Positions 13,849 through 25,754 of a stretch of DNA of 64,000 nt are shown in pieces. The translations under genes were made by a program, and so were the position numbers. The notes below the pieces were generated by a model. It was not told the DNA's origin and made no database searches. It saw only the letters and a list, made by a program, of their open reading frames with translations. The stretch covers positions 99,490,467 through 99,554,466 of the forward strand of contig CM041084.1 of NCBI GenBank assembly GCA_023079485.1, in the 5' to 3' direction. The first letter of the stretch is position 1, and each line of letters begins with the position of its first letter. Source of the DNA: Archilochus colubris. Taxonomy: Eukaryota > Chordata > Aves > Apodiformes > Trochilidae.

Positions 13849-14660
13849 TGTCCTGGTTTGGGCCAGGATAAAGGTGATTTTTCTGTCTTGTACTTTTGCT
13901 TTTAGCTAAGTCTCTTGTAAGTAGTTGCACTTGCTGAAATGAACAGCAAGTTTCTCAGACAGTGTCTGCTTCTAGGACTGATAACACTTGATGTTTATAG
14001 CTACTGCTAGAGACTGGTGTGCAGAGCCAAGAACACTGCTCAGCTCTGAGGAAAACTTTTACCCTCCAGAAGGAAGAAAGAGGTCCCACCTGCAGCCCTC
14101 CTTTGGGGAGGAACAGACAAGATAGATGCCAGAATTGACCAAACAGAGTATTCCATCCCATACACATCATACTCAGTATAAATATGAGGCATCAAGAGGG
14201 CCAAGCCAGATTTCCTGCTTCCAGCTTCCAGCTGCCTGCCCTTCCTGCCTTTCCTGCTTCCCTTCCTTCACCCGGCATCCTGGGAGGATTCCGTCCATTC
14301 GCCTGCCTGTGGTCCTGATCCGTGCCAGCCCATATCTGTGTGTTCCTGCCTCCAGTTCCCGACTGCTGCCGACTCCAGGAGTCCAGCCTGGACTTTCCCA
14401 GGGCTGCCCTGCAGCCTCGGTGGTGATGTGAGAGTTATTGGGGGGAGAGAGGAAAGGAACGTGGTATCCATTTTCCTGTATATTTGTATATATTTAGTAA
14501 TTTTTCCTATTTATCATTACTGTTTCATTAAAGTTGTGTAGTTTAGTTTCCAACCCATAAGTCTCTCTCCCTTATTCTCTCTTCTTTCTTTATAGGGAGG
14601 AGAGAGAGATTAATAGAGAGCAGCTGTTACTCAGTTTAATTGCTGGGCCAGTGTTAAACA
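13849..14660 (+). mobile_element. Solo LTR copy A (ERVL-like), intron 6
   Basis: It opens TGTCCTGGTTTGGGCC and ends near GTGTTAAACA, about 810 bp. It aligns along its full length with the LTR at 32111-32930, roughly 95% identical by eye. Inside are a TATA box (TATAAATA, 14177-14184) and a polyadenylation hexamer (ATTAAA, 14527-14532), the order expected of an LTR's U3-R-U5. The 3' edge is less clear than in the other copy and I see no convincing target duplication. There is no internal retroviral sequence beside it. It is antisense to RAB31. Confidence 0.85.
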
Positions 14661-15072
14661 CACTGTTAAGCACAGCCACCCATGAAGGCCTGGCAGAATG
14701 GAGCAGGCAGTCTTAGCCAACAGTTCTGGCATTTGCATATAAGACTCTGCACCTGTAGGACTTGTGACAGTCACCTGTTTTATCTCCCCAAATCCTTTCA
14801 TCCTTTCAAACTTATTTCACTGGTCCCATGTTCCCCATGTCTCCAACATGGTTTGTATAAAGCCTGGCCTACTAGTCAGCTTCTAGTTTCTTTTTCTCCC
14901 TCACTCTTGCAGTATTTGTCCAGCTGCCAGAGATGACTGCTGTTAACTTCATGTTTTAAGTTTTTGTGCAAGGTAACACATAATAAAGGATTGCATAACT
15001 AAACATAGGTAAGTTGCAATTATTTTAATACTTCTAATAGCATCTCCATGCAAGCCAAAAAAACCCAAAACC

Positions 15073-15108
15073 AAAACCAACAACACTTTTTAATTTGTTG
15101 TTGGTTTT
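15073..15108. repeat. 13-bp inverted repeat (hairpin)
   Basis: AAAACCAACAACA (15073-15085) and its exact reverse complement TGTTGTTGGTTTT (15096-15108) are separated by 10 bases. It sits at the end of an A/C-rich tract. The stem is too short for a microRNA precursor. Confidence 0.8.
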
Positions 15109-18100
15109 TTTGAAACAAAAGCACAGAATGCTGACACTGAATTCTTGATAGTGGAAGCAGCAATATAACTATATTTTGCTCATTTAATTAAAATTGTCAG
15201 GGGAAAAAAACCAAGATTATTTAACTCTTATATGGATCAAAGTAAACAAAAGAATGCCTAATTATTTTAATTACTGAGAGATCCAACCTTGATTTGAGGT
15301 CCTGCTATAATTAACTTTGGGCTGTGATGGTTTATTTACTGGTTTATATTGAAGAGCTTTCCTATGGTTGAGAGAAATCCAGATCCTCACAAGTTTAAGA
15401 GTACTACAAAGGCCAGTAAGTTTTGTTTCATTTCATTCATTAAAATTAGAAAGCAAGAAGACAACTAATCCTTGAAATACAGGAAGCATATACTGTAAAG
15501 GATTTAATCTCAAAGATTTAGAAGAGTTAAGGCAGTGATTCTCCATCCCTTCACAGGCTGTTCACAAACACCCTTTACAATAATTTGATTATGAGCTGAG
15601 GTTAACTTAAGAACTGTATATGTGACTTGCTCTGTAACATAAATATACTTTGGATTCTTATAACATCTTTCACAGACTTCTTCAAGGTAGTTCACTGATA
15701 AATCAGCAGATAACAGGATGAAAAACACCACGCTCATTATTCACAAAGCTTGAAAACTGTCCATTTGCAGTTCACCCATCCAAGTCCAACTAAGCCTGTG
15801 CAAACATTGAATGTCCACTGAAAAGCATCCTCCCTCTTCCACAGACAGACATCTCACACATACCTCTCTAATTTGTTCAGTATACAACTGGCTAAACTGT
15901 AAACTCTAGAAGTTAGGTTGTTGTTTTGTTGTTGTTGCTGTTTTTTAATTCCCCAGTATTTCTAGGAAACAAGTATTTGGGTTACATTAAATATTCAATA
16001 TATGAGCTGCTGGCAAAGCATCAGAAAATCAATAGCTTCATGCATTTATAACTGAGCATTTACCAAATGAAAGGTTGTATCCTGAGACAGAAAACTCTTT
16101 GTTCTAATTAGGAAGTCTCATCTAGGAAGAATATAGTCATCTGGATTTTTTTTTAAACATAAGCCTGCCTCTCCTTCTCATAGTACTAGCATCAGTAACA
16201 CTAAGCATGCTAACAACTATTTACACACTTTCCATAGGGTGATGATTTTATTCCTTACTCCCCTCTCATCCTCAACAGAAGATGCTGAAATGCTTCCATC
16301 TTGCCCCCTTACTAGCACATCATTTGCCAGACTTCAAAAAGCATGCCTGTAATTTTTTGTTTGTTGTTGCTTAAGCAGAAGGTTATTTCATCTTTCACTT
16401 GGCTAGGTGTTCTTCAGCAGCTTACTCATCCCACTGCCTGTTTACCTTTGGACCTACTGATGCTGAGTGGTATTAACCTGGGAGGTACAGTCTCACCTCT
16501 ATCATTTTCAGCAGATGGCTTTCACATGATCTCCTGTATCTGGGGCACCTTCACGCTACAGTAGCAGGCAACACACACAGGCTGAAGAGAAACAGCTGGG
16601 TGTGTACTAGATCTGAATAAGGTAACTAAGGCTTATTTGAGTTGTTAAGTATGGCTGTTGGAAAATTATTGCAAGGGTGTGATTGCTACTAAATGGCAGT
16701 ATACTGGGGGCAGCTTGTGTAGTCACTGAAAACCAGACAGCTTTAATGGGTAAGCTGCCAACCAAGGCACAAGCAGGGCTCAGTGGACTAAAGCCCCAAA
16801 CCATGAAGGGGCAACAGAACTGGTATGACCCCTTGCACAGGAACAACTTTATACTGTATTATAGTGCGATCAGATAATACATTCCTGGCATTTTTGTTGC
16901 TGCAGAAGTATAACCGAGCAACAAGGAGCCACTGTGCCTATGATTCTTCTAAGGCTGGGAATAAGAAATTAATAGCATTTGATCCTATCCCTAGCTATTA
17001 AAAAAAAAAAAAAGAAAGAACTACAAGAACACATGAAGAAAAAAGCCTCCACTAAAATCTTAAGCCCGTTTTATGTCAAAAACCTTTCAAGAAAGACAGT
17101 GGGAAAAAATTAGCCCTGGTGGTGAATATACAAGTGTACTAAAAATATTCTTTTCTTGTTTACAGAAAATAAAACAGCCATGTGATGGTTCACAACCACA
17201 GCAAGCCTTCAGTCAGGCATTGCTAAACATAACCGGGTTAAGTGTAGTGACTTGGCATCTGAAATCACAGAGGTACAGCAGTCAGGAGCTGCATCCCATC
17301 ACTCAGCTCAGTGAAAACTCCACTGCAGACAACGCTGACTTGGCTGACTCTTGTGCTCAGTCTGCCTCCTCAGCCCTGTTTGCCTGAGGACACTGACTGC
17401 AGAGTCCCTCTCCTGCCAGATTTGCTCCGTCTTCAAAAATCAGAAACATTTACCGATCCCAGTCTTCCACATCTTGTACCTTCGAGTACAATCAAGGACA
17501 ACAGATTTCGGTGAAGACTGTGTTATTAAGTCGTCACTCTAAGCAATCAAATCCTCAAATCCTGAGAGAAACTTATTTTAAGAAATCTTTTTAAAACAGT
17601 GTAATATTACTAAACCTTAGAAATTAAGTGATCTGCCTATAATCTGTATAATTCTTTTCAAGATTTATCTGGTTGTCAGGAAAACAGCCCAGTTCCCTTT
17701 CTATTTTCTGCCTTTTTCATAACATTAGGTTGAGTAATTTTTTCCCATTATACTATTTCATGTTTCTGTTCACAACATACTCCCTGGAAAAGAGACAGTT
17801 GTTAGACACCTCAGGAAGCAAAACTGATTATGTTAAAATACCCCTGGGAAATGAAAAACGTAAGGAAGCAGGAGGTAAATTTTTTAGCTAAATCAAAATG
17901 TAGTCTAGCCTTTTTGTTTAGTGTATCAATTTCAAGGTTTTTAATAGAGAAATTCTTCACGCATACTGAAATACCCTTCCAAATCCAGGCTGTAAAGAAT
18001 AGGCAACACAGTCTGTCTACGAGATCCAAGGTAAACAGACATTGTTGTGCCTCTGTTCAGAAGCCAGGGAGCTGCACCATGCCCTTCTACAGGAGCAAAG

Positions 18101-18471
18101 AGAGAAGGACATGAACTCTCAGACAGTTTGCAAGCAGAACCAAAGCTGCAACATGACTTGGGGAGCACCACATGAATAAAATTAGTCAAAAGGATAGGAG
18201 ACACAGCCACAGAGGGACACCAGACACTGAAGAAGCAGAAATGCTGACATGCAACCCAGGCACAGACTGACTTTTTGGACTGAAGTGCTGTAAACCAGCA
18301 GAAAGTTATCCATAGCCTCTGCCCAGTCACAAACATACTAATTCATTTTCTTGCAACTTAAGCATTTTTCAGTTGGTTTTCACTGTATTTCTACAAACAC
18401 ACACTACCAACTCTCTCCTCGTTCTCTGCCAAATACTTGATAAGGTCACGAGTATATCCACAGAGACCAAA

Positions 18472-18491
18472 TATTTCTATATATAGAAATA
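18472..18491. repeat. 20-bp perfect palindrome
   Basis: TATTTCTATATATAGAAATA reads the same on both strands. It is AT-only apart from one C and one G. No function is implied. Confidence 0.85.
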
Positions 18492-19019
18492 ATTGCCTGT
18501 GGAATTAAGTGCACTTGCCTGGGTATCTAGTTCACACTAAACTTAATTTAGCTGATTTTCCTCCTCTATTATACCCATTATTAGGGACAGTGTATGCTGC
18601 CAGCTGCAGAGCTGCCTATCAAAGATGGAAACTAATTATCTAATTACGTGCCAAGGATGAGTTCTTCTGCGAGAACATTCACAATCATCAGAGGCAGATG
18701 ATCAAGTAAACTATTCTATGGAAGAACTGGTTCCTCCAGACAGCCTTCCTTTTACACACTGCTTCTTTTTTCAAGCAGACAAAAGAAAGAAAGGGTATTC
18801 TAGGAATATTGATTCTTATTTAAATATTTCAAATACCTCCCCCCCCCTTGCAAGTGAAGGAGCTGCTTGAACCCGCCCTGTCTCAGGCAAAGTGTGATAG
18901 ATAATATGAGGTAGATAGTATGAATACATGAAATAAAATACAGACTTTAGGGAAACAAAGTTGAGTTTCTGGATATGTTTTCTCCTAGGCCTCTGTCCCA
19001 CAAAACAGGATTCAGCAAT

Positions 19020-20525
19020 AAGAGGGGACCACCAGAACTGAAAGAGGATCAAGTCATGGAGCTTTTAAGAAATCTCAACCCATACAAGCCCAAGAATGCA
19101 GAGGGAGCAAGTCCACTCCTTGTCATCCCTGTAATTTTGGAAAGGTTGTGGGATATGAGGGAAGTCCCCTATGACTGAAGAAAAGTGAATGTTATTTCTG
19201 TCTTCAAAAAGGGCAATAACAAGCCATGGATCTACAGGCTGGTTAGGCTCATTCTGCTTCCTGGGAAAACCATGGAGCACATCCTTTCAGAAGCTGCTTC
19301 TGAGCACAGGAAGGTGATGAATGTGACTGGGACCAGACAGCATGGACTTATCAAGAGTAAACCATGCCCAACCAACCTGGTTGTCCTAAACAATAATATG
19401 ACCAAAACTGTGATTGAGGGATTGCACTGGATGGTGTCTACCTTGACTTTAGCAAGGCTTCTTATACTTTCTCCGACATCATCCTCATATATCCAAGTTG
19501 AGATCTTATAGTCTAGATAGGCAGACTGTTAGCTGGGTGAAAAACTGGTTGGGTCATCAGACTTAAAACCAGTGGTTAACAGTATGAATCTACCTGTAGG
19601 CCAGTCACAAGTGGAGTACCTTGCTTAATATCTATTATCTGTGGCCTGAAGAAGAAATATGCATCCATTTCCACCCTCAGATGATACCCAGCTCAGAGAT
19701 GTATTCAATACCCTTGAGGCCAGGGCTGCTCTTTAGAGGCTCTTATGCTGGAGGAAGGAATGGGCTAACAGGCATCTTATGTGGTTCAGAAAGTTCCTGG
19801 CCCTGCTTGTGGGAAGGAAGAGACCTTAGCTATGAGACAGACTGGGGACTGGCTGCCCAGGAAGCAGCTCTGTCAAGAAGAACCTGAGGGCAGCAAGTTG
19901 AGCACAAGCCAGTGATGTGCCCTGGCAGCAATGATGACCAACAGCATCCTGAGTCATACCAGCAAGAGCTGAGCCAGTAGGTCAGGTAAAGTGGTTATCC
20001 CCTTCAAGTCTAAGACAAGCTGGGTAATTTATCCAGTTCTGAGCCTCATGATACAAGATAAATGTTGACAAACTGTCACAAGTTCATAGGAAGGCCACTA
20101 AGATGACTAGGGGACACTGTCCTGTGATGGCTAAGAGCACTTGTCCTGTGAGGAGAGGCTGAGAAAATGGGATCTGTTGACCCTGGAGATGAGATGGCTC
20201 CAGAGGACTGCAAACCCACCTAAGCACCTAAGGTGAGGGTTGCTAAGAAGACAGGAACATGTTCTTTACTGAGGTGCATGCAGGACAACAAGTGATGGTG
20301 GCTGTGAACTGAATCAAGAGAGGTTTTGATTTTATATTCTGGGGGAATGCCACAGTGATGAATATTTAACCTTTGAACTTGGCTGCCCAGAGAACTTGTG
20401 GAATGTCTGTTCTTGGGTCCAGCCAAACAATGGCCCAAAAATCCTGACCTGAATTTACAATCAAGTCTGATTTGGGCAGGACATTGTACTGAAAGTCTCC
20501 TGATGTCCCTTCCTACTTACAGCTA
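19020..20525 (+). mobile_element. Decayed CR1 LINE segment with reverse-transcriptase remnants, intron 6
   Basis: Plus-strand conceptual translation gives broken CR1 reverse-transcriptase motifs in order: ELLRNLNPYKPKNAEGASPL, LERLWDMREVPYD, then after a stop VISVFKKGNNKPWIYRLVRL and QHGLIKSKPCPTNLV. Frameshifts and stops are frequent. The far end (20460-20525, 'gtctcctgatgtcccttcctac') matches the usual CR1 pre-terminal 'gaggtcccttccaacc' region, but the octamer tail is not seen. It is the longest and one of the oldest-looking CR1 pieces in the window, antisense to RAB31. Confidence 0.85.
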
Positions 20526-20828
20526 GAGACCAAAACTGGAACCCTAAGAAAGCAAACTGAACAAGACATTTTCTCTTCTCCTCATAAGAAATGTCTGAGT
20601 TTGTTTAAAAGACCTAGAGAAAATTAAAAACAAAACAAAACAAAAAAATCAACGCCCTCAGAAGACAAACAGATTTAACTGCAATGACTACTTTCTACTT
20701 ATCATAGCCCTTCAGGCGTATTTCTCAACATTTATGTTTTTATCACTTGGGATGATAAGATCAGCATTGTTGCCTCTACAGCAGACTTGGTCTGAAAGAG
20801 AAGATATGACCCAGGTATACAGGATGTA

Positions 20829-20864
20829 TATACAGATTTAGAAGGATATACAGATTTAGAAGGA
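20829..20864. repeat. 18-bp perfect tandem duplication
   Basis: Two exact adjacent copies of TATACAGATTTAGAAGGA, about 220 bp downstream of exon 6 in gene sense. This looks like a recent replication-slippage duplication. Confidence 0.9.
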
Positions 20865-21083
20865 TTACTCTGTGTCTACTATCTATACAATTTTGCTTTG
20901 GTGTATTCAAAGTCATTCTGCACTTAAATCTCCATAAACAGCAGCCATACTACTGGCCTAATGCATTTCTTGATGTCCTCAGGAAAGAAGTTTTTAGACC
21001 AAAAACAACTATTTTCAGGAGATCTCTAAGCAATCACAGTAGAAAAAAATACATTAAAATATAATGGAGAAGCATTTACTTAC

Positions 21084-21193
21084 TTATTCCTTGAAAAAGT
21101 TCTTCAATGTTAACAGCATTCTTTGCACTGGTTTCAACAACAATTGCACCTATAGATTCTGCATACTCTTTGGCATCCTTCATAGGAACCTCC
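21084..21193 (-). CDS. RAB31: RAB31 coding exon 6 (residues 126-163, ETSAK motif)
   Basis: The 110-nt exon completes Arg126, encodes residues 127-162 (EVPMKDAKEYAESIGA, then VVETSAKNAVNIEELFQGI) and gives the first base of Ser163. ETSAK (146-150) is the G5 guanine-binding motif. The acceptor is TTTTGTAG|GGAG. The donor is A|GTAAGT, chosen because it joins in frame to exon 7 (A+GT CGG = Ser-Arg). A second GT lies 4 nt downstream in the overlapping donor GTAAGTAA, which would break the frame if used. Confidence 0.97.
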
Positions 21194-21235
21194 CTACAAA
21201 ATAATAATATTTAGAAATAAAACAATTTTATTTGG

Positions 21236-21305
21236 AAAAACAAAACCAAAACATACAAACACACACACAAAAAAAAAAACCCAAAAAAAACCCCACCAAA
21301 AAAAC
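21236..21305. repeat. A-rich / (CA)n simple repeat beside exon 6
   Basis: A C/A-only stretch of about 70 bases with a short ACACAC array and A10-12 runs. On the RAB31 sense strand it is a T/G-rich tract some 45 bp upstream of the exon 6 acceptor. Confidence 0.8.
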
Positions 21306-22894
21306 ACAACTCAAATACAGGCTAATCAGAAAAGCATTACTGTGTTGTTCTTTCCTACAAAAGGACTATCTTTAATCTTAAAGCATTTAAATCGTACTCA
21401 AAATACCAAAATTTCACCAAGATTTCTTGGATTTGCTGCTGAATCCATGCTTTGGCAACCTCATTTGTTTGTTTTTTAAACTTGAATCTGGATAAGAAAA
21501 GCCTTAAAACAGTAGAGGAAAGACATACAACTCTGCTGACTCTGCCAGCAAGCCGTATTGTCCATACCAAGTATTCAAACAAGATAGGGTACAATTGTTG
21601 AAGAAAATTGTATGAGCATCATATGTCTAAGTGTTTGCAAGCAGCAAGAAAAAAACCAAATATTGTGAAACAAATATGAAAGCAAATTACTCCAAGCACA
21701 TTGTCAAGAGCAATCTAGGAGTGCCGAGTTTGCTGGGAAAAGACACCAAAGTGACACTGTCTTAAAAATCACTGATAAAACATCCTCATTTTTCAGCCAA
21801 TGCTTCATATGCCAAAAGCTGGCAAATGCAGTGTTCAACACACAGAAAACCTCTCCTTGGGACACACAGCAAGCCTCATGCTGACCTTGTCTCTGCCCAA
21901 GCCAGGTGGCGAAGCGGAATGTGCCCATGCCCACTGCCATCTGTGAGTGCTATTCCTCATTTCTGAGCAACAGCTCAGAATAAGGGACTGAACACACTAA
22001 CAGGCACCCAAGGCACACCCCATCAGGAGAGCAGATGTTGAAACACCAGGCTGACAGCACTGCTTTTCTTCCAGCTGTTCAAGACATCAACTGTTGTGCT
22101 TTGTGTGACTGTTACACAGGCAGAATTTCCACCAACTCCTTCACCCCACAGCTCCAAAGTACCAGTCCAGGGATTCTTAGTACAATTTCCTCCTCCTATA
22201 AATACCTTGAATTTCAATTGAAGGTACCTAGGTGGTAGCACAGCAATGTAATTTCACAACTAGTTCATGAAGGTACATATTTTACACAAATCAGATCTCC
22301 TGCTCATGGGAAACATGTAGAGAGAAGCAGAACAATTGCCTTATTTATTACAAATGTTTTTTAAAAAAAATTAGCCTGCAATTCCACCATCTGGATTCAG
22401 AACTTGTTTCTATCATTTGCTTCCTTTAATTGCATGTCTTTTAAGTGGGGAAGATGCAGGGAAGGCAGCATCCCTCTCTTTCTATTTCTGAAATGGCACC
22501 TTTGCTTTTATTATGAAAGGTACCACCATCTTCAGATGGCCCTTGAGATAAGAAAAAAGGAACTTAACTATGTAATATATTATGCAAACAAAAGTAAAGA
22601 GAGAAATTTGAGAGCACAGGGTATTGTCATGAAGACTTTTAACTTGCTGTAACTTAGATAAGAAAGCAGGAAGAGGTAATACAGCAGCAAGTGACAATAT
22701 TCTGAGGAAGTGACACGTAAGTTCCTAGCCTTCTCCAATCACATTTCTAAGGGAAGTCTGAAAACTTCCACAGCACAGGGGCAATAAGCACCCAGTGCTG
22801 CTGGCACCAAGAAGGCTGCATGAATCACATGGAGATATCATAATCTGGATGTCAACATTGCTAAAATCCTACCTTCTCAAAAAAGAAAAGCACA

Positions 22895-23114
22895 AATCAT
22901 AAAATCATAGAATGCAAGGCTGGAAGGGACCTCAGGGATCATCTGGTCCAACCCTTCTAATACTGTTGTTTATATGAGATGTCTCAGCACCCCATCAAGC
23001 TGAGACTTAAAGATTCCCAGAGAGGGAATCCACCACTTGCCCTGGGAGACCATTCCATGCCTGACTGTATTCATCGTGAAAAACTTTCCTCTTGTGTTTA
23101 ATCAGAATCTCAAT
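22895..23114 (-). mobile_element. CR1 LINE 3' fragment, intron 5
   Basis: The reverse-complemented terminal repeats (aatcataaaatcatagaatg) are followed by the CR1 block 'ctggaagggacctcagggatcatctggtccaaccc' (first 20 bases recognisable in every copy), then 'gggagaccattcc'. About 220 bp, 5'-truncated, in the same sense as RAB31. Confidence 0.92.
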
Positions 23115-25647
23115 GCTTGAACTACAAGTCATGAGTTGAATAAATGCAAGATGGAGTGAAGAGGGAAGAAGGCAAGAACCAAGAGTGGAGTGTAATATCC
23201 ACTGGAGTATTGGGAGTGGAGTATTGGGAAAGTGTTGTTAAAGGACTAGAGGGAAAGTTACAAGAAGAAATGTTACAAAAGTTATCAATTATTGCATCTC
23301 AACCTTACCATATCATTGTATTGATTCAATCTCCCTGGAGTTTACCTAAATAATTACTGAATAAAGAAATATTGTGGACTAATAGAGGGAAGATCTCAGT
23401 ATGGAATTTTGCTGAATTCTCTTAACTAAGGATCTGGCAGTTTCCAGTGAACATGATTTGTTAGGAAGCTGCACTGTATTTCTAGGGCAGTAAAAACTTC
23501 TCAGTTGCTTTTATGACGATTATAACTTCTATAATGCTCGAAAATATTTTGGATATTTGGAACATTTTAACATTCAAGTCTCAGCTCCTATTGCTGAATA
23601 CATTATTTAATGACCTGTCAGAAGGACAGGACATACATCAGAAGGAAGAGACTATTACTTAAAAATATTCCAAACACTGAGTAGTACTGGAGTTGACACT
23701 AGGATTCATACTAAACAGAACTGCTTCTCTACTGATAGAAATTCCTTCAAAGAGAAGACATTTACCTCAACTGAGTGCCAGGAACTGCTGATAGCCTATT
23801 AACAACATTGAGAAAACACAGCATGACCCCAGAGTGTCCCAAATCCATCTTGGCAGCTCAAAACCAAATTTTAGATGCTAGATGAGGAGGGTAATATGGT
23901 CAATGGCTATGAGAAATAGTGCCAGCCTTTTCCCAGAGGAAAATAATTAGTTCTTATTGCTTCTGTTCATTCCTCCTTACATTATCTCCTGGAGTCATAG
24001 AGGTAGCAGATACACATCAACTTGGATCTCTTATGCCTGTCCTCTTGTGCTTCTATTCACATTGGTCTTAAAAGCAGCTGTCTCTCTAATACACAGCAAA
24101 ACATGTCAAAAGTTCTTCAAAACCAAAGAGCGATGCTAAAAATGCATACAAATGTCAGTTTGCTCAAGTGCTCACATCATCTTATTTTTAAATTCATTGT
24201 GCCCAAAGGCGTATGTATTTTCTACTCATTTGAAATAATCTGATAAGTTGGTGACACATTTCACCTAAAATAATTTTTATTGAAGTCAATTTGAAGACAT
24301 AAAGCATCCAGAGAATACACAGAGCTACATGTATTGCATAAACAATCAGATTGCTGGAAGAACTCTGAAAACATACCCCATAAGATATAGTCTTCTCTCT
24401 ATTTGTCCACCAAAATCTCTTTAATAGGACATCACTGGATGACTTTAGACAGAGAAAAGGTTGGGGGATGCAGAAAGAATAGCAGAATTCAAAGCTTTCT
24501 CAAAACTGTTCATAATTATGAAAAAAAAACCAAACCCCAACAACAACCAAAATCACATTAGTTCACTGAGGACAATGAGCAGCACCATGCAAATGCCAAA
24601 ATATCTGTGCATGGAAAAGCTGTACTAGTTGAGCAGGAATAACAAAACAGCTCATCAGCAATCAGTGAACAACAAGTAGCATTTGAGAAGAATGTGGTGG
24701 GAAGATCATAGTCACTTGGTGAGGAAACCCTGTATTCTGACAACACTTCTGCAGTGCAGGTTTTCCTTCTGTCCCTAGGTTAACCTCTCTCTGGTTTAAC
24801 AGCATTTAAAAGCTTGCTGCCATGACAAATGCTGCCAAAAGCAGGGAGAGGGCTGCTTATGGATTCAGTTGCTATTAGTGCCATTTGTCACAATCTCCAA
24901 ACTTATTACCCTTGATTTAATCAAGCAATTGTACTGCTGGGAACACTTAAGCCATAAATTTAAAGTGAGTCTCAGGACAAAAGAAAACTCCAGTTTGTGC
25001 TAACAGGTTTTTGCATTTATTTTTTAGAATTGCCCTTTTCTCTGTGGGTTTTTTTTCTATTTCACAGTTGGACACCTTTAGTTTTGTCTTATAGGACTCA
25101 GCTTCATCATATTGACAAGCATATGAAAACATCATGTAGGAGATGCCAACATACTATCTTCCATATACTTCCAACATACTAACTTCCAATATACTATTCT
25201 CCATCCAGTATTAGGGGACCATTTCAGTTGTCACAAAGCACAAAGTCCAAGTTCTCAAAGACACTCAATGGCTGGCATTATTCTGCCTACAGGCCCATTC
25301 TTTCCAGCTGTACCTTGCTGGTTTTGCTCATCACTTAATACATTCTGGATCTGTTAACATGACTAGAAGAAACAAAAGAGAATACCCATTCCCAAAGATG
25401 CAGCAGCTAAAGGGTATAGATTGTACAAATACAAAGCAATGGTAGTAAAAGACAGGTTTAAAACAGAAACAAAAAATTACAGAATTCAAGTTGAGGTTGT
25501 ACATGGGCAAAACCACTGTTGTTAGGAAAGACTCAATAGATTGACCAAAACTATATACTCTTATAACAATGAAACAAATTGTTTACCTGAGGGAAGGAAA
25601 CAATATAGTTTCTACAATCCAAGGAACCATGAAAATGGATGTATTAC

Positions 25648-25754
25648 CTGATATCAGAAAGATCACATTTGTTTCCAGCGATGGCCATTACAATATTTTC
25701 AGGACCATGTTCTTTTAGTTCTTTCACCCATTTCTTCAAAGTATGAAATGAATC
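25648..25754 (-). CDS. RAB31: RAB31 coding exon 5 (residues 91-126, NKCD motif)
   Basis: The 107-nt exon encodes residues 91-125 and two bases of Arg126. It starts [17 protein letters not shown] and holds the guanine-specificity motif NKCD (Asn118 to Asp121) followed by LSDI. The acceptor is TACTTAG|GAT and the donor AG|GTAATA. From memory of the mammalian protein, His94 replaces a tyrosine; this is a surface position and probably neutral. Exons 4 and 5 are separated by the shortest intron in the window, 1834 bp. Confidence 0.97.

Larger units (their letters stand above)
8807..21083 (-). other. RAB31 intron 6
   Basis: A 12277-bp intron with donor GTAAGT and acceptor GTTTCAG. It holds a CR1 copy at 12082-12602, a solo LTR at 13849-14660, a degraded plus-strand CR1 reverse-transcriptase segment at 19020-20525, and small inverted or tandem repeats at 15073, 18472 and 20829. 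The stretches 8810-12080 and 14700-19000 contain only short open frames with no family signature. Confidence 0.9.
21194..25647 (-). other. RAB31 intron 5
   Basis: A 4454-bp intron with donor GTAATA and acceptor TTTTGTAG. It holds an A-rich simple repeat (21236-21305) just upstream of exon 6 in gene sense, and one CR1 3' end at 22895-23114. The remainder has no recognised content. Confidence 0.9.

Noticed and set aside
15073..15108. microRNA precursor hairpin
   Set aside because: The perfect stem is only 13 bp within low-complexity A/C-rich sequence; a precursor needs a stem of about 22 bp or more.
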